Positions 1 to 7,177 are shown, counted from the first letter of the stretch. The stretch is DNA of 15,657 nucleotides from Anaerolineales bacterium (GCA_016789485.1 JAEURE010000032.1:1-15657); one strand, 5' to 3'. Notes: generated by a model from the sequence alone, not told the origin. Numbers and translations are program-made.

Positions 1-2
1 TG

Positions 3-35
3 CCTATGAAAACGGTGAAAGGGTACTTTACTTAA
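3..35 (+). CDS. C-terminal end of an upstream gene (partial)
   Basis: An open frame enters from the left edge and ends with TAA at 33-35, reading PMKTVKGYFT. The next gene starts at 37, one base later, which suggests the tail of a co-transcribed upstream gene, perhaps another mevalonate-pathway gene. With only ten codons visible the product cannot be named. Another frame from base 2 is also open here but would overlap the next gene by about 140 bases, so I consider it less likely. Confidence 0.3.
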   Translation, partial: PMKTVKGYFT

Positions 36-36
36 A

Positions 37-1020
37 ATGTCTGATCGAACCTCGAGATCCGCAAGCAGTATCGCGTGTGCCAATATCGCCTTCATCAAAT
101 ATTGGGGGAATCGTGATGATAATTTACGCCTTCCCGTTAACGGCTCCATCTCAATGAATCTGGATGGGTTATTTACCCGCACTACAGTTAATTTTTCCGC
201 TTCAATTTCGACAGACAGCCTGCTGATCAACTCCAAACCCATTACTGGCAAAGGCTTGGAACGCGTTACCTATATTCTTAACCTTGTACGCGAACTGGCG
301 AAAATAAATGAGAGAGCTGAAGTGACTAGCGAAAATAATTTCCCCGCAGGGGCAGGGATCGCTTCCTCCGCAGCGGCGTTTGCAGCGTTGGCTCTCGCTT
401 CTTCCCGCGCGGCAGGTTTGACTCTGTCCGAAGCGCAGTTATCTGTCCTCGCGCGGCGTGGATCAGGCTCCGCCTCTCGCTCGATTCCAGTGGGGTTCGT
501 GGAATGGCAAATGGGACAAAATGAAGCAGACTCCTACGCCTTCTCCATCGCTCCAGTGGATCATTGGAACTTGGTGGATTGTGTTGCCATCGTCAGCGCT
601 TCCCATAAAAAGACCGGCTCCACCGAGGGACATGCCATTGCAGGGACAAGTCCTCTGCAAAATGCGCGTGTGGCAGATGCTCCACGCCGCATTGAGATTT
701 GCCGCAACGCAATACTCAAAAAAGATTTCGAAGCTTTCGCAAATATCATCGAACATGATTCGGATATGATGCACTCGGTCATGATGACCTCCAACCCGCC
801 GCTGATGTACTGGCAGGCTGCCACGGTTGAGATTTTCCATCAGGTACGTGAGTGGCGCGCGAGCGGACTCCCCGTAGGTTACACAGTGGATGCGGGTGCA
901 AATGTCCATGTGCTGTGCTTGGGTGAATATGCCAAAGATGTGGAAAATCGTTTGCGTGAAATTCCCGGCGTAAGCAATGTTTTGGTGGCAGGGGTCGGCG
1001 GTGGAGCAAGGCTGGTGTAG
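37..1020 (+). CDS. mvaD: Diphosphomevalonate decarboxylase family (possibly phosphomevalonate decarboxylase)
   Basis: A GHMP-superfamily decarboxylase acting in the cytoplasm. It performs the ATP-dependent decarboxylation that yields isopentenyl (di)phosphate in the mevalonate pathway. Of 327 residues, the family marks are the N-terminal IAFIKYWG (residues 17-24), the PVNGSIS segment (33-39), the ATP loop NFPAGAGIASSAA (101-113), SGSASRS with Arg148 (143-149), and YTVDAGAN with the catalytic Asp285 (282-289). The length fits bacterial members. The usual Lys after YWG, which in Staphylococcus MDD (Lys21, from memory) contacts the diphosphate, is Asn25 here, and the usual NSS/NNS is NGS. These changes leave open a monophosphate substrate, as known for the Roseiflexus enzyme. 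ATG at 37 follows AAAGGG (18-23) at a long spacing and sits one base behind the upstream stop, so translational coupling is likely. Confidence 0.9.
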   Translation: MSDRTSRSASSIACANIAFIKYWGNRDDNLRLPVNGSISMNLDGLFTRTTVNFSASISTDSLLINSKPITGKGLERVTYILNLVRELAKINERAEVTSENNFPAGAGIASSAAAFAALALASSRAAGLTLSEAQLSVLARRGSGSASRSIPVGFVEWQMGQNEADSYAFSIAPVDHWNLVDCVAIVSASHKKTGSTEGHAIAGTSPLQNARVADAPRRIEICRNAILKKDFEAFANIIEHDSDMMHSVMMTSNPPLMYWQAATVEIFHQVREWRASGLPVGYTVDAGANVHVLCLGEYAKDVENRLREIPGVSNVLVAGVGGGARLV

Positions 1021-1121
1021 AGGGGAGAAAATGCCCCTCGAAACGGAATCAGGCGTCCGACACGAGAGAAGCGGGGAAATTTATCTAATAAATCTTTAAC
1101 TATGTCAAATCCAATTGAAGA

Positions 1122-1127
1122 TATAAT
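1122..1127 (+). promoter_or_regulatory. Candidate -10 box for rseP
   Basis: A perfect TATAAT stands 35 bases before the rseP start codon, in the 142-base gap after the decarboxylase gene. No good -35 hexamer lies 16-18 bases upstream, so the promoter is only a candidate. The rest of the gap holds a weak 6-bp hairpin (1020-1025 with 1034-1039) without a T-tract, and nothing else I recognise. Confidence 0.4.
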
Positions 1128-1162
1128 CCGCTTCGTCGTTTAAATTAGATTAAGGATAAAAA

Positions 1163-2281
1163 ATGGTATCAGGTTTTGTTACATTAATTGTTTTCATCCT
1201 CGCCCTGGGCGGGATGATTTTTGTGCACGAATTGGGACATTTTATTGCTGCGCGCTGGGCAAAGATCGAAGTGGAGGAGTTTGGCTTCGGCCTGCCTTCT
1301 TATAAACTTGCCACGCTTTTCACCTGGCAAGGGACAGAGTTCACCATCCATGCGCTGCCGTTGGGTGGGTTTGTGCGCCCGAAAGGCGAGAATGACCCGA
1401 ACGTTCCCGGCGGACTCGCATCTGCAAGCCCGTGGAAACGCCTGGTGGTTTTGTTCGCCGGCCCGCTGATGAACCTGCTCACTGCCATAATTGTTTTCTC
1501 TTTTTTGATCGCCTCGGAAGGCATACCTGTCCCCGGCTCGATCAAGATCGATTCCATCGCCGAGAATTCCCCCGCTCAACAGGCAAATGTTCAATCTGGC
1601 GATGTTCTGCTTGCGATCAATGGTGAAAAGGTTACTGAAATACAGCCAGCCATTGCCATTATTCAAGCAAATCTTGACAAGCCCGTTGAGTTGTTGATCG
1701 ACCGCAACGGCGAAGAGATCACTCTTATTGCCACGCCGCTTTCCAGCAGAACGAAAAGCGAAGGCGCGCTCGGGGTTGGTCTTGGCTACCCGACCCGTCC
1801 CGCGACGTTTGTTGAAAGCATCAGCGGCGGAGTTACGATCACGGGCTTGCAGGCCGCGACCATTGTTTATCTTCCCATCGCGTTGATTCAGGGCGCAATC
1901 GCTCCTGAAGATGCACGCTTCATCGGCTTCAAAGGGATCTTCGACATGTTCAATGTAGCTATGGAAGAAGATGTCACCAGTCGTCAGGAAGTTGCCGCCG
2001 CGCAAACAACAAGCGCTGCCAGCGCTCCGCGCCCCACAAACTGGACCCTCAACCTGATCGGTGTGCTGAGCATTTCACTCGGCGTGATGAATCTCTTCCC
2101 CATTCCCGCGCTCGATGGCGGACGCATCCTCTTCACCCTCCCCGAGATCCTTTTCCGCAAACGCATTCCCGCCGAATGGGAAAATACCGTCAACGGCATT
2201 GCCATGCTGCTGCTCATCAGCCTGATGCTGTTCGTCAACGTGATGGACTTTGTCAATCCCGCTAAAATACCTATTCCCTAA
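1163..2281 (+). CDS. rseP: Site-2 intramembrane metalloprotease RseP/RasP (M50)
   Basis: An integral-membrane zinc protease that cuts transmembrane substrates such as anti-sigma factors and leftover signal peptides. The 372 residues show an N-terminal membrane helix carrying HELGH (His22, Glu23, His26), the conserved PLGGFV strand (66-71), a second helix (about 93-118), one PDZ domain (about 121-195, with SGDVLLAINGEKV), a third hydrophobic region (about 222-247), and the MNLFPIPALDGG motif with the third zinc ligand Asp318. A final helix lies at 343-363. The length is typical of the one-PDZ form. A 27-residue Ala/Ser/Thr-rich insert (about 270-292) precedes the C-terminal catalytic helix. 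AAGGAT ends 6 bases before the ATG. In many bacteria rseP lies beside the isoprenoid gene dxr; here it lies beside a mevalonate gene instead. Confidence 0.95.
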   Translation: MVSGFVTLIVFILALGGMIFVHELGHFIAARWAKIEVEEFGFGLPSYKLATLFTWQGTEFTIHALPLGGFVRPKGENDPNVPGGLASASPWKRLVVLFAGPLMNLLTAIIVFSFLIASEGIPVPGSIKIDSIAENSPAQQANVQSGDVLLAINGEKVTEIQPAIAIIQANLDKPVELLIDRNGEEITLIATPLSSRTKSEGALGVGLGYPTRPATFVESISGGVTITGLQAATIVYLPIALIQGAIAPEDARFIGFKGIFDMFNVAMEEDVTSRQEVAAAQTTSAASAPRPTNWTLNLIGVLSISLGVMNLFPIPALDGGRILFTLPEILFRKRIPAEWENTVNGIAMLLLISLMLFVNVMDFVNPAKIPIP

Positions 2282-2284
2282 ATC

Positions 2285-3289
2285 ATGGCCGAGACTCTTT
2301 CCTTCCAATCCGTCTTAGACCACTTGCTGGATTCCAAAAAGGATATCCCGCAAAGTCACCTTTCACACTACTCTGACCTGGACCCAAAATCCCTGCGTCT
2401 TTTTATGGATATATGGCCCAGCGTCAAACCCAACCGAAAACTGCTCCTGCTCAGCGAGCTTTTGAAAAATCTCGACACAGTCAATCTTGTCAATTATGAA
2501 GAGATCGGCAAGGCTCTTTTGAAGGATGCGGATGCAGACATCCGTGCCGCTGCAATTGGACTACTCGCCGAATCAAACGACCCGAAACTTGCCAGCCAGT
2601 TAATGGATATTTTCCTCAACGATGCAGAGCTCGCTCCGCGCATGGAAGCCGCCAATCTGCTCGGGGAATTTATCCTGCTTGGCGAATTGGAGGAGTTGGA
2701 TACGGCGCTAAAAACAAAGATCGAAGATGCGCTCATCTCCGTCATTCGCAGTGAAGATAACCCCGCCCTGCGAAAACGGGCGCTTGAATCACTTGGCTAC
2801 TCCGCGCGCGATGAAATGGTTAATATCATCGAAACAGCTTACCACCGTGAAGAAGCCACTTGGGTAGCCAGTGCGCTGCGCGCCATGGGACGCTCCCACG
2901 ATAACCGCTGGAATGATGATGTAGTCAGCAAATTGCTGGACGATGACCCGCGCATCCGTGTTGCCGCTGCAGAAGCCGCGGGTGAATTAAATATCCAGGA
3001 AGCGGGTCCCATCATGCTGCAAATGCTTGAAGACGAAGAAGAGGATGACGATGTTATCTCCGCGGTCATCTGGTCACTCTCGCAGATCGGCGGCGAAGAT
3101 GCGCGCATTTATATCGTCAATTTGATCGAGAACACTGAAGACGAAGACCTCGTTGCCTTTCTCGAAGACGCCCTCGAAAACCTGGACTTCAACGAAGAGT
3201 TGGATAAGTTCGATCTCCTGACCTTGGACGAAGACGATCTCGAAGATTTGAATGAGATCAACGATCTGGAAGATAAGGAAGAAGAATAA
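2285..3289 (+). CDS. HEAT-repeat protein with acidic C-terminal tail
   Basis: A 334-residue soluble helical protein of unknown specific role, with no signal peptide and no membrane helix. From about residue 80 to 300 it consists of helix pairs of HEAT/PBS-lyase type with recurring patterns such as ADIRAAAIGLLAE, PALRKRALESLGYSA, TWVASALRAMGRS and PRIRVAAAEAAGEL. The last 35 residues are mostly Asp, Glu and Leu. Such folds usually serve as protein-binding scaffolds. The ATG lies 3 bases after the rseP stop with no visible Shine-Dalgarno, so translation probably depends on coupling to rseP, and the two products may be needed together. This link is inference from position only. The assignment as a HEAT-like repeat protein is firm; a partner or enzymatic role cannot be read from the sequence. 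Confidence 0.85.
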   Translation: MAETLSFQSVLDHLLDSKKDIPQSHLSHYSDLDPKSLRLFMDIWPSVKPNRKLLLLSELLKNLDTVNLVNYEEIGKALLKDADADIRAAAIGLLAESNDPKLASQLMDIFLNDAELAPRMEAANLLGEFILLGELEELDTALKTKIEDALISVIRSEDNPALRKRALESLGYSARDEMVNIIETAYHREEATWVASALRAMGRSHDNRWNDDVVSKLLDDDPRIRVAAAEAAGELNIQEAGPIMLQMLEDEEEDDDVISAVIWSLSQIGGEDARIYIVNLIENTEDEDLVAFLEDALENLDFNEELDKFDLLTLDEDDLEDLNEINDLEDKEEE

Positions 3290-3324
3290 AAAAAGCGACC
3301 CCCTATGGGAACTCATAACAAAAG

Positions 3325-3354
3325 AAAAATCCTCCAAGTGGTTGGAGGATTTTT
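3325..3354. terminator. Bidirectional terminator, HEAT gene / tRNA-Lys
   Basis: A 13-bp stem (3325-3337 with 3342-3354) with loop GTGG, flanked by A5 on the left and T6 on the right. It can end transcription from the HEAT gene on the plus strand and from the tRNA on the minus strand; the tRNA 3' end lies only two bases from the stem. Confidence 0.85.
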
Positions 3355-3356
3355 TG

Positions 3357-3428
3357 TGAGCGCGGAGGGGATCGAACCCTCAACAAACGGCTTAAAAGGC
3401 CGCTGCTCTGCCATTGAGCTACGCGCCC
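3357..3428 (-). tRNA. tRNA-Lys (anticodon UUU)
   Basis: The minus strand folds into a complete 72-base cloverleaf. The acceptor stem is GGGCGCG with CGCGCTC (one G-T pair), the D stem GCTC/GAGC, the anticodon stem GCGGC/GCCGT with loop CTTTTAA giving anticodon TTT, a 5-base variable loop, and the T stem GAGGG/CCCTC with loop TTCGATC. The discriminator base is A. The CCA end is not encoded, so it must be added after transcription. Confidence 0.95.
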
Positions 3429-3468
3429 ATTTGTACAAAGTGCCGCATCAAGCGGTAAAGCGGATTGC

Positions 3469-3497
3469 ATTCTATCACGGCAAAATACTGGCGTCAA
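3469..3497 (-). promoter_or_regulatory. Promoter of tRNA-Lys
   Basis: On the minus strand TTGACG (complement of 3492-3497) and TAGAAT (complement of 3469-3474) are separated by exactly 17 bases, a strong sigma-70-type promoter. Transcription would start near 3462, about 35 bases before the tRNA 5' end. Confidence 0.75.
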
Positions 3498-3543
3498 CGT
3501 AATTAAAGGAATTGACACAACATCTAACTTGTTGGAGGCAAAA

Positions 3544-3867
3544 ATGACCGATGTAAAATATGTAACAGAAACAGACTTTCAGGATGAGGTGATCGGCGCA
3601 GAATTACCCGTCCTTGTGGATTTCACAGCAACCTGGTGCCAGCCCTGCAAAATGATCGAACCCATTGTCAAACAGCTTGCCGGCGAGTGGGAAGGCAAGG
3701 TTAAGGTTGTCAAGCTTGATGCGGACCAAAATCCCAACATTATGATGCAGTACGGTGTGATGGGTATCCCCACTCTGATGCTGTTCAAAGGCGGACAGAT
3801 CAAGGAACGCATGACCGGTTTCCAGCCGAAAGAAAAGCTGGCAGCCAAAGTCACTCCGCACGTGTAA
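3544..3867 (+). CDS. trxA: Thioredoxin with WCQPC active site
   Basis: A cytoplasmic dithiol-disulfide oxidoreductase that reduces protein disulfides and is itself recycled by thioredoxin reductase. The 107 residues cover the whole single-domain fold: VLVDFTATWCQPCKMIEPI with the redox pair around residues 31-34, KVVKLDADQNP, and the cis-proline loop YGVMGIPTLMLFKGG. The usual CGPC is CQPC here; the residue between the cysteines tunes redox potential in this family, so altered behaviour is possible but not shown. I chose ATG 3544 because GGAGG (3534-3538) ends 5 bases before it; an in-frame TTG at 3529 lies upstream of that site and would add MLEAK. The gene is followed by a short hairpin terminator and diverges from the tRNA-Lys promoter. 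Confidence 0.95.
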   Translation: MTDVKYVTETDFQDEVIGAELPVLVDFTATWCQPCKMIEPIVKQLAGEWEGKVKVVKLDADQNPNIMMQYGVMGIPTLMLFKGGQIKERMTGFQPKEKLAAKVTPHV

Positions 3868-3884
3868 TTTAATGTTTGCTTTAT

Positions 3885-3910
3885 AATGGAGCCGAGCAAT
3901 CGGCTCCATT
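3885..3910 (+). terminator. Hairpin terminator after trxA
   Basis: An 11-bp stem (3885-3895 with 3900-3910) with a GCAA tetraloop, followed by the short T-rich stretch TCTATT. The weak T-tract and the start codon of the next gene at 3929 suggest partial read-through. Confidence 0.6.
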
Positions 3911-3928
3911 TCTATTAAGGACAGATTC

Positions 3929-6445
3929 GTGTCAGAACAAGAATTGCTTCAGGCGGGCCTCTCAGCTTTCAAATCAGGCGACAAAAAAAGAGCCGCTTCG
4001 ATTCTCTCCCAACTTGTCAAAGAATATCCCAACTCAGAACGTGGATGGTACCTGCTGGGAATGAGCGTCTCCACCGCAGAACAACGCCAATATTGTTTTC
4101 GACAAGTTCTAAAGATCAACCCTAATAATCCTGACGCAAAAAAACAGCTTGCGCTTCACTCCCCACTGCCGCCTGCTCCCGCCTCCCAGGCATGGCCTAC
4201 CCCTCCGCCGCGCAGCAAACCAATCTCCACTCCGATTCCCAAATCCACCCCCATTTCCGAACCTGTATTCCGCTCGGCCCCACCCTTCATCCCAAACGAC
4301 ACCGAGCAGGAAAATGAATCTGTAGTTCAATCACCATCTCAAAAAAACGTGCAAAAAGCCCTTGCAGAAAAAAAGAAGAAGGACAGACAGATCCTCATTG
4401 CAACTGTGGCCGCAAGTGTATTTGTGTTGATTTGTGCTTCCATCGCAGTTATTTTCATGCTCAACGGCACAGCGATCGTACAGCCCATGGCACCCGCTCC
4501 GCAAAGCCAACAGATCGCCTCGCCCACACCTCTTTTGCCAACGGCTACCACTACACTAGCGCCACCCACCCAACTTCCCACGTCGCTCCCCCAAATCGAG
4601 TACACGCCGCTTTATGAAGAGACCTCTTGTCCCTTTGAAACGCCCATCGAAGCGAACGTCACTTGCGGTTTTGTCACCGTCCCTGAAAACCGCACTGGCG
4701 ACCCAACAGATACCATTCAACTTGCCGTGGCGGTCTATCACAGCACAAGCAATAACCCGGCACCAGACCCAGTCGTCTTTTTGCAAGGTGGGCCAGGCGG
4801 AGAGGCCCTCAGTTTAAGTGCAGATGCGTATTCATATCTGGTGGCACCCTTCCTCGGGGAACGCGATTTCGTCACCTTCGACCAGCGCGGCACAGGCCTC
4901 TCAGACCCGTCCCTGAAATGCGATGAGCTGGATAAAGCGTATCGTCAAGATATTTATGGAATGGTACCCGCTGAGTCGCGGGAATATGTTTATAAAAATG
5001 CCCTGTTGTCATGTAATGGACTTTTACAAGCAAATGGCGTTGATTTCAAAGCTTATTCAACCGTCGAGTCTGCGGCGGATTTGCGGGATATCGTCAAGCT
5101 GCTGGGATATGAAAAAGTTAATTTGTATGGCGCTTCATACGGAACGCGCCTTGCGCTTGTAACCATGCGCAACCACCCGGAGATCGTACGCTCAGCCATT
5201 TTAGATTCAGTAGTTCCCGTAGAATCGAATGTCCTGCATGAATATCCCAATTCAGTAGAATCTGCTTTGTCACAACTGTTCACCTCCTGCGCTGCCAGCC
5301 CGGAATGCAACCTTGCCTACCCAAATCTAGAAACTGTTTTCTGGGACCTGGTGAATGAATTGGATGAAAATCCTGTCACATTATCCACTTCCGCCTATCC
5401 AATGGGTACGGTCACCGAGACAGTGGATGGGTATTACTTATTGTCAGTAATTCTTGGGTTGGAAAAAAGTTCCCACCTGATCGATGCGGCCCCGCAAACT
5501 ATTTACCGTGTCAAAGCGCAGGATTATTCCACGCTTACCGCCGCACAATATGCCCTGCCCTACGCCCTGGACGGAATCAACCCTGGCTTGTATGTTTCCA
5601 TGATTTGCCGCGAACACGTACTCGCCACCACGGAAGAAGAACTTCAGGCAACAACCGAAAAACTTAACATCAACGACCTGGTATGGCGGCCATTCTACGG
5701 GAATTTTGCAAAAATGTTCGAGGCTTGTAAATCCTGGAAGACGGTAGGCCCAGACCTGGGTGAGAAAGATGCGACCGTCAGTGACATTCCCAGCCTCATC
5801 ATCGAAGGCGCATATGATCCAGCCACTCCTCCATTTTATGGCAAGCAAATCGCCGAGGATCTTTCAAATAACTATTATTTTGAATTCCCCAATATGGGTC
5901 ACGTCCCCACTGCCGTTGATGACAGCGGATGTGCGATGCAGATCGCCCTGGACTTTATAGAAAATCCTGGCGTAGAACCGGACCGCGCCTGCTTGAATGC
6001 AATGGAAGCGGTGAAGTTCCTCGTCCCCTATACTGGTACCCCTGCCATTAAGTTAACACGGCAAGATACATACGGAGTAAGCCTCGATGTTCCCGCAGAG
6101 TGGTATTACGATGACGGTTTCTTTGTTCGCTACTCTTCCCCCTTCGATGTGACACAGGTTGGGGCAATGCGCGCTGCGGTCACCATTCAGGATCTGAAGG
6201 ATTATTTCTCCTCAAGCGTATATGGCTACCGTGGGCTGGATGCCGCCCCGATAGAGGCGGGCGTACGAGAGGCAAACGGGATGACCTGGAGACTGTATTA
6301 CTCTACATCGAACGGGCATCCCGTGGATGTGGCTGCGACGGAAAATGGGCGTACCTCAATTATCGTCACCATGTTCAGCCACATGGATGAACATGACGCC
6401 ATGTATCGCACGGTTTTCCTGCCGATGGTGGATTCCGCCCGGTAA
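3929..6445 (+). CDS. TPR-like / transmembrane / TAP-type alpha/beta hydrolase fusion
   Basis: An 838-residue membrane-anchored hydrolase. Residues 1-75 form TPR-like helices (ending KINPNNPDAKKQLA). Residues 78-150 are a Pro/Ser-rich then Lys-rich linker, 155-178 a membrane helix preceded by KKKKDR, which places the N-terminus inside. Residues 182-225 are a Pro/Thr stalk. The outer part is an alpha/beta hydrolase like tripeptidyl aminopeptidases (TAP): oxyanion GGPGG (287-291), FDQRGTGLS (317-325), nucleophile Ser403 in GASYGTR, Asp630 in GAYDPATPP and His658 in MGHVPT complete a triad. Many cysteines fit extracellular disulfides. About 140 further residues (700-838) form an extra domain I do not recognise. 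The likely role is release of amino acids from peptides at the cell surface; the substrate is unknown. The GTG start follows TTAAGGA at 12 bases. Confidence 0.85.
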   Translation: MSEQELLQAGLSAFKSGDKKRAASILSQLVKEYPNSERGWYLLGMSVSTAEQRQYCFRQVLKINPNNPDAKKQLALHSPLPPAPASQAWPTPPPRSKPISTPIPKSTPISEPVFRSAPPFIPNDTEQENESVVQSPSQKNVQKALAEKKKKDRQILIATVAASVFVLICASIAVIFMLNGTAIVQPMAPAPQSQQIASPTPLLPTATTTLAPPTQLPTSLPQIEYTPLYEETSCPFETPIEANVTCGFVTVPENRTGDPTDTIQLAVAVYHSTSNNPAPDPVVFLQGGPGGEALSLSADAYSYLVAPFLGERDFVTFDQRGTGLSDPSLKCDELDKAYRQDIYGMVPAESREYVYKNALLSCNGLLQANGVDFKAYSTVESAADLRDIVKLLGYEKVNLYGASYGTRLALVTMRNHPEIVRSAILDSVVPVESNVLHEYPNSVESALSQLFTSCAASPECNLAYPNLETVFWDLVNELDENPVTLSTSAYPMGTVTETVDGYYLLSVILGLEKSSHLIDAAPQTIYRVKAQDYSTLTAAQYALPYALDGINPGLYVSMICREHVLATTEEELQATTEKLNINDLVWRPFYGNFAKMFEACKSWKTVGPDLGEKDATVSDIPSLIIEGAYDPATPPFYGKQIAEDLSNNYYFEFPNMGHVPTAVDDSGCAMQIALDFIENPGVEPDRACLNAMEAVKFLVPYTGTPAIKLTRQDTYGVSLDVPAEWYYDDGFFVRYSSPFDVTQVGAMRAAVTIQDLKDYFSSSVYGYRGLDAAPIEAGVREANGMTWRLYYSTSNGHPVDVAATENGRTSIIVTMFSHMDEHDAMYRTVFLPMVDSAR

Positions 6446-6461
6446 AAATCCATCGTTTTCG

Positions 6462-6491
6462 TTGACGATTCGCCCTCCTTCATGGTATTAT
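6462..6491 (+). promoter_or_regulatory. Promoter of the infC-rpmI-rplT operon
   Basis: TTGACG (6462-6467) and TATTAT (6486-6491) are 18 bases apart, just behind the hydrolase stop codon. A start near 6498 would give a leader of about 58 bases before the proposed infC start codon. No terminator is visible between the hydrolase gene and this site, so read-through is also possible. Confidence 0.65.
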
Positions 6492-6504
6492 TCGCCCCGC
6501 TAAA

Positions 6505-6526
6505 AAACCAGCCAAAAGCTGGGTTT
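6505..6526 (+). promoter_or_regulatory. infC leader hairpin, possible attenuator
   Basis: AAACCAGC (6505-6512) pairs with GCTGGGTTT (6518-6526) with one bulged G and loop CAAAA, followed by GTTTTGTCT. It lies between the promoter and the infC ribosome binding site. It may act as a weak terminator, an attenuator or a 5' stabilising hairpin; the sequence does not decide. Confidence 0.45.
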
Positions 6527-6555
6527 GTTTTGTCTATAACTAGAGGAGAATACTC

Positions 6556-7128
6556 ATAAGCGCTAACGAATTTCGAGTGAATGAAGGCATCCGCGTTGCG
6601 GAGGTTCGCCTGATTGGTCCAGATGGCGGCAATGTCGGTGTTGTGCCGATTCGCCAGGCCTTGCAAATTGCCCGCGATGCGGAGATGGATCTGGTTGAAG
6701 TCTCACCTGGTGCCACTCCCCCAGTTTGTCGTGTGATGGATTTTGGCAAGTTCATCTACGAAAAAACAAAGAAGGAACGCGAGGCGAAGAAAGCCCAGAC
6801 CAAGATCGAAGTTAAGGAAATTCGTCTGCGCCCAAAGACAAACGAAGCGCATCGTGGTTTCAAAGTGGATGATGCCCGCCGCTGGCTGAACCAGGGTCAC
6901 AAAGTTCGTGTGACTGTCAAGTTCCGCGGCCGTGAAATGGATTATCCCGAGATCGCGTTGGAAGACCTGAAAGAGATTGCCCAGGATCTTTCCGATGTCG
7001 CCACGATCGAAGTGCCGCCGCAAATGGAAGGACGTACCATGCTCGTGGTTCTTGTCCCTGCCAAAGGTGCACCAAAAAAGAAAGAGAAAACCGAACAGGC
7101 TGAGGTTAAGAACGAAGCGGAAGCCTGA
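6556..7128 (+). CDS. infC: Translation initiation factor IF-3, AUA start
   Basis: IF-3 binds the 30S subunit, keeps the subunits apart and checks the start codon and initiator tRNA. The protein shows the N-domain motif RVNEGIRVAEVRLIGPDG, then PPVCRVMDFGKFIYE, a Lys-rich linker and the C-domain with IEVKEIRLRPK and GHKVRVTVKFRGREM, plus a charged tail. The first conventional start codon, GTG at 6577, has no Shine-Dalgarno and would cut the usual residues before VNEGIR. AGAGGAG (6542-6548) lies 7 bases before ATA at 6556 in the same frame, giving (M)SANEFRVNEGIR and 190 residues, which matches the normal N-terminus. Escherichia coli infC starts at AUU, which IF-3 discriminates against, giving feedback control; AUA would serve the same purpose. 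The gene name is certain; the start is my inference. Confidence 0.93.
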   Translation: MSANEFRVNEGIRVAEVRLIGPDGGNVGVVPIRQALQIARDAEMDLVEVSPGATPPVCRVMDFGKFIYEKTKKEREAKKAQTKIEVKEIRLRPKTNEAHRGFKVDDARRWLNQGHKVRVTVKFRGREMDYPEIALEDLKEIAQDLSDVATIEVPPQMEGRTMLVVLVPAKGAPKKKEKTEQAEVKNEAEA

Positions 7129-7131
7129 GAG

Positions 7132-7164
7132 TTACGAAGTGCCCAAAGGGTACGAAGTCCCAAA
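7132..7164 (+). repeat. Imperfect tandem repeat behind infC
   Basis: Two copies of an 18-base unit, TTACGAAGTGCCCAAA (7132-7147) and GTACGAAGTCCCAAA (7150-7164), differ by one missing G and the first base. They lie in the 102-base gap between infC and rpmI, upstream of a hairpin. Confidence 0.55.
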
Positions 7165-7177
7165 AGATGTTGATCGT

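Noticed and set aside
2..178. Open frame from the left edge running into the decarboxylase gene
   Set aside because: It would overlap the conserved N-terminus of the decarboxylase by about 140 bases; a short tail ending at 35 is simpler.
1020..1039. Hairpin after the decarboxylase gene as terminator
   Set aside because: The stem has only 6 bp with an 8-base loop, and no T-tract follows.
1143..1151. AATTAGATT before rseP, identical to one arm of the ArsR-DUF2087 operator
   Set aside because: It is a single 9-base AT-rich match; the only opposite arm (ATCTAAT at 1083) is over 50 bases away, so chance is the simpler explanation.
1184..2005. Long open frame (273 codons) antisense to rseP
   Set aside because: It mirrors codon bias of the real gene, has no recognisable domain or ribosome binding site, and rseP is complete on the other strand.
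3512..3517. TTGACA as a -35 box for trxA
   Set aside because: Seventeen bases downstream lies GAGGCA within the ribosome binding site, so no -10 fits.
4160..4290. Pro/Ser-rich stretch as a low-complexity or frameshifted region
   Set aside because: The frame stays open through the membrane helix and hydrolase domain; it is a linker, as is common in proteins of this type.
5444..5848. Open frame of 134 codons antisense to the hydrolase
   Set aside because: It lies inside an intact, clearly homologous gene and its translation shows no family features.
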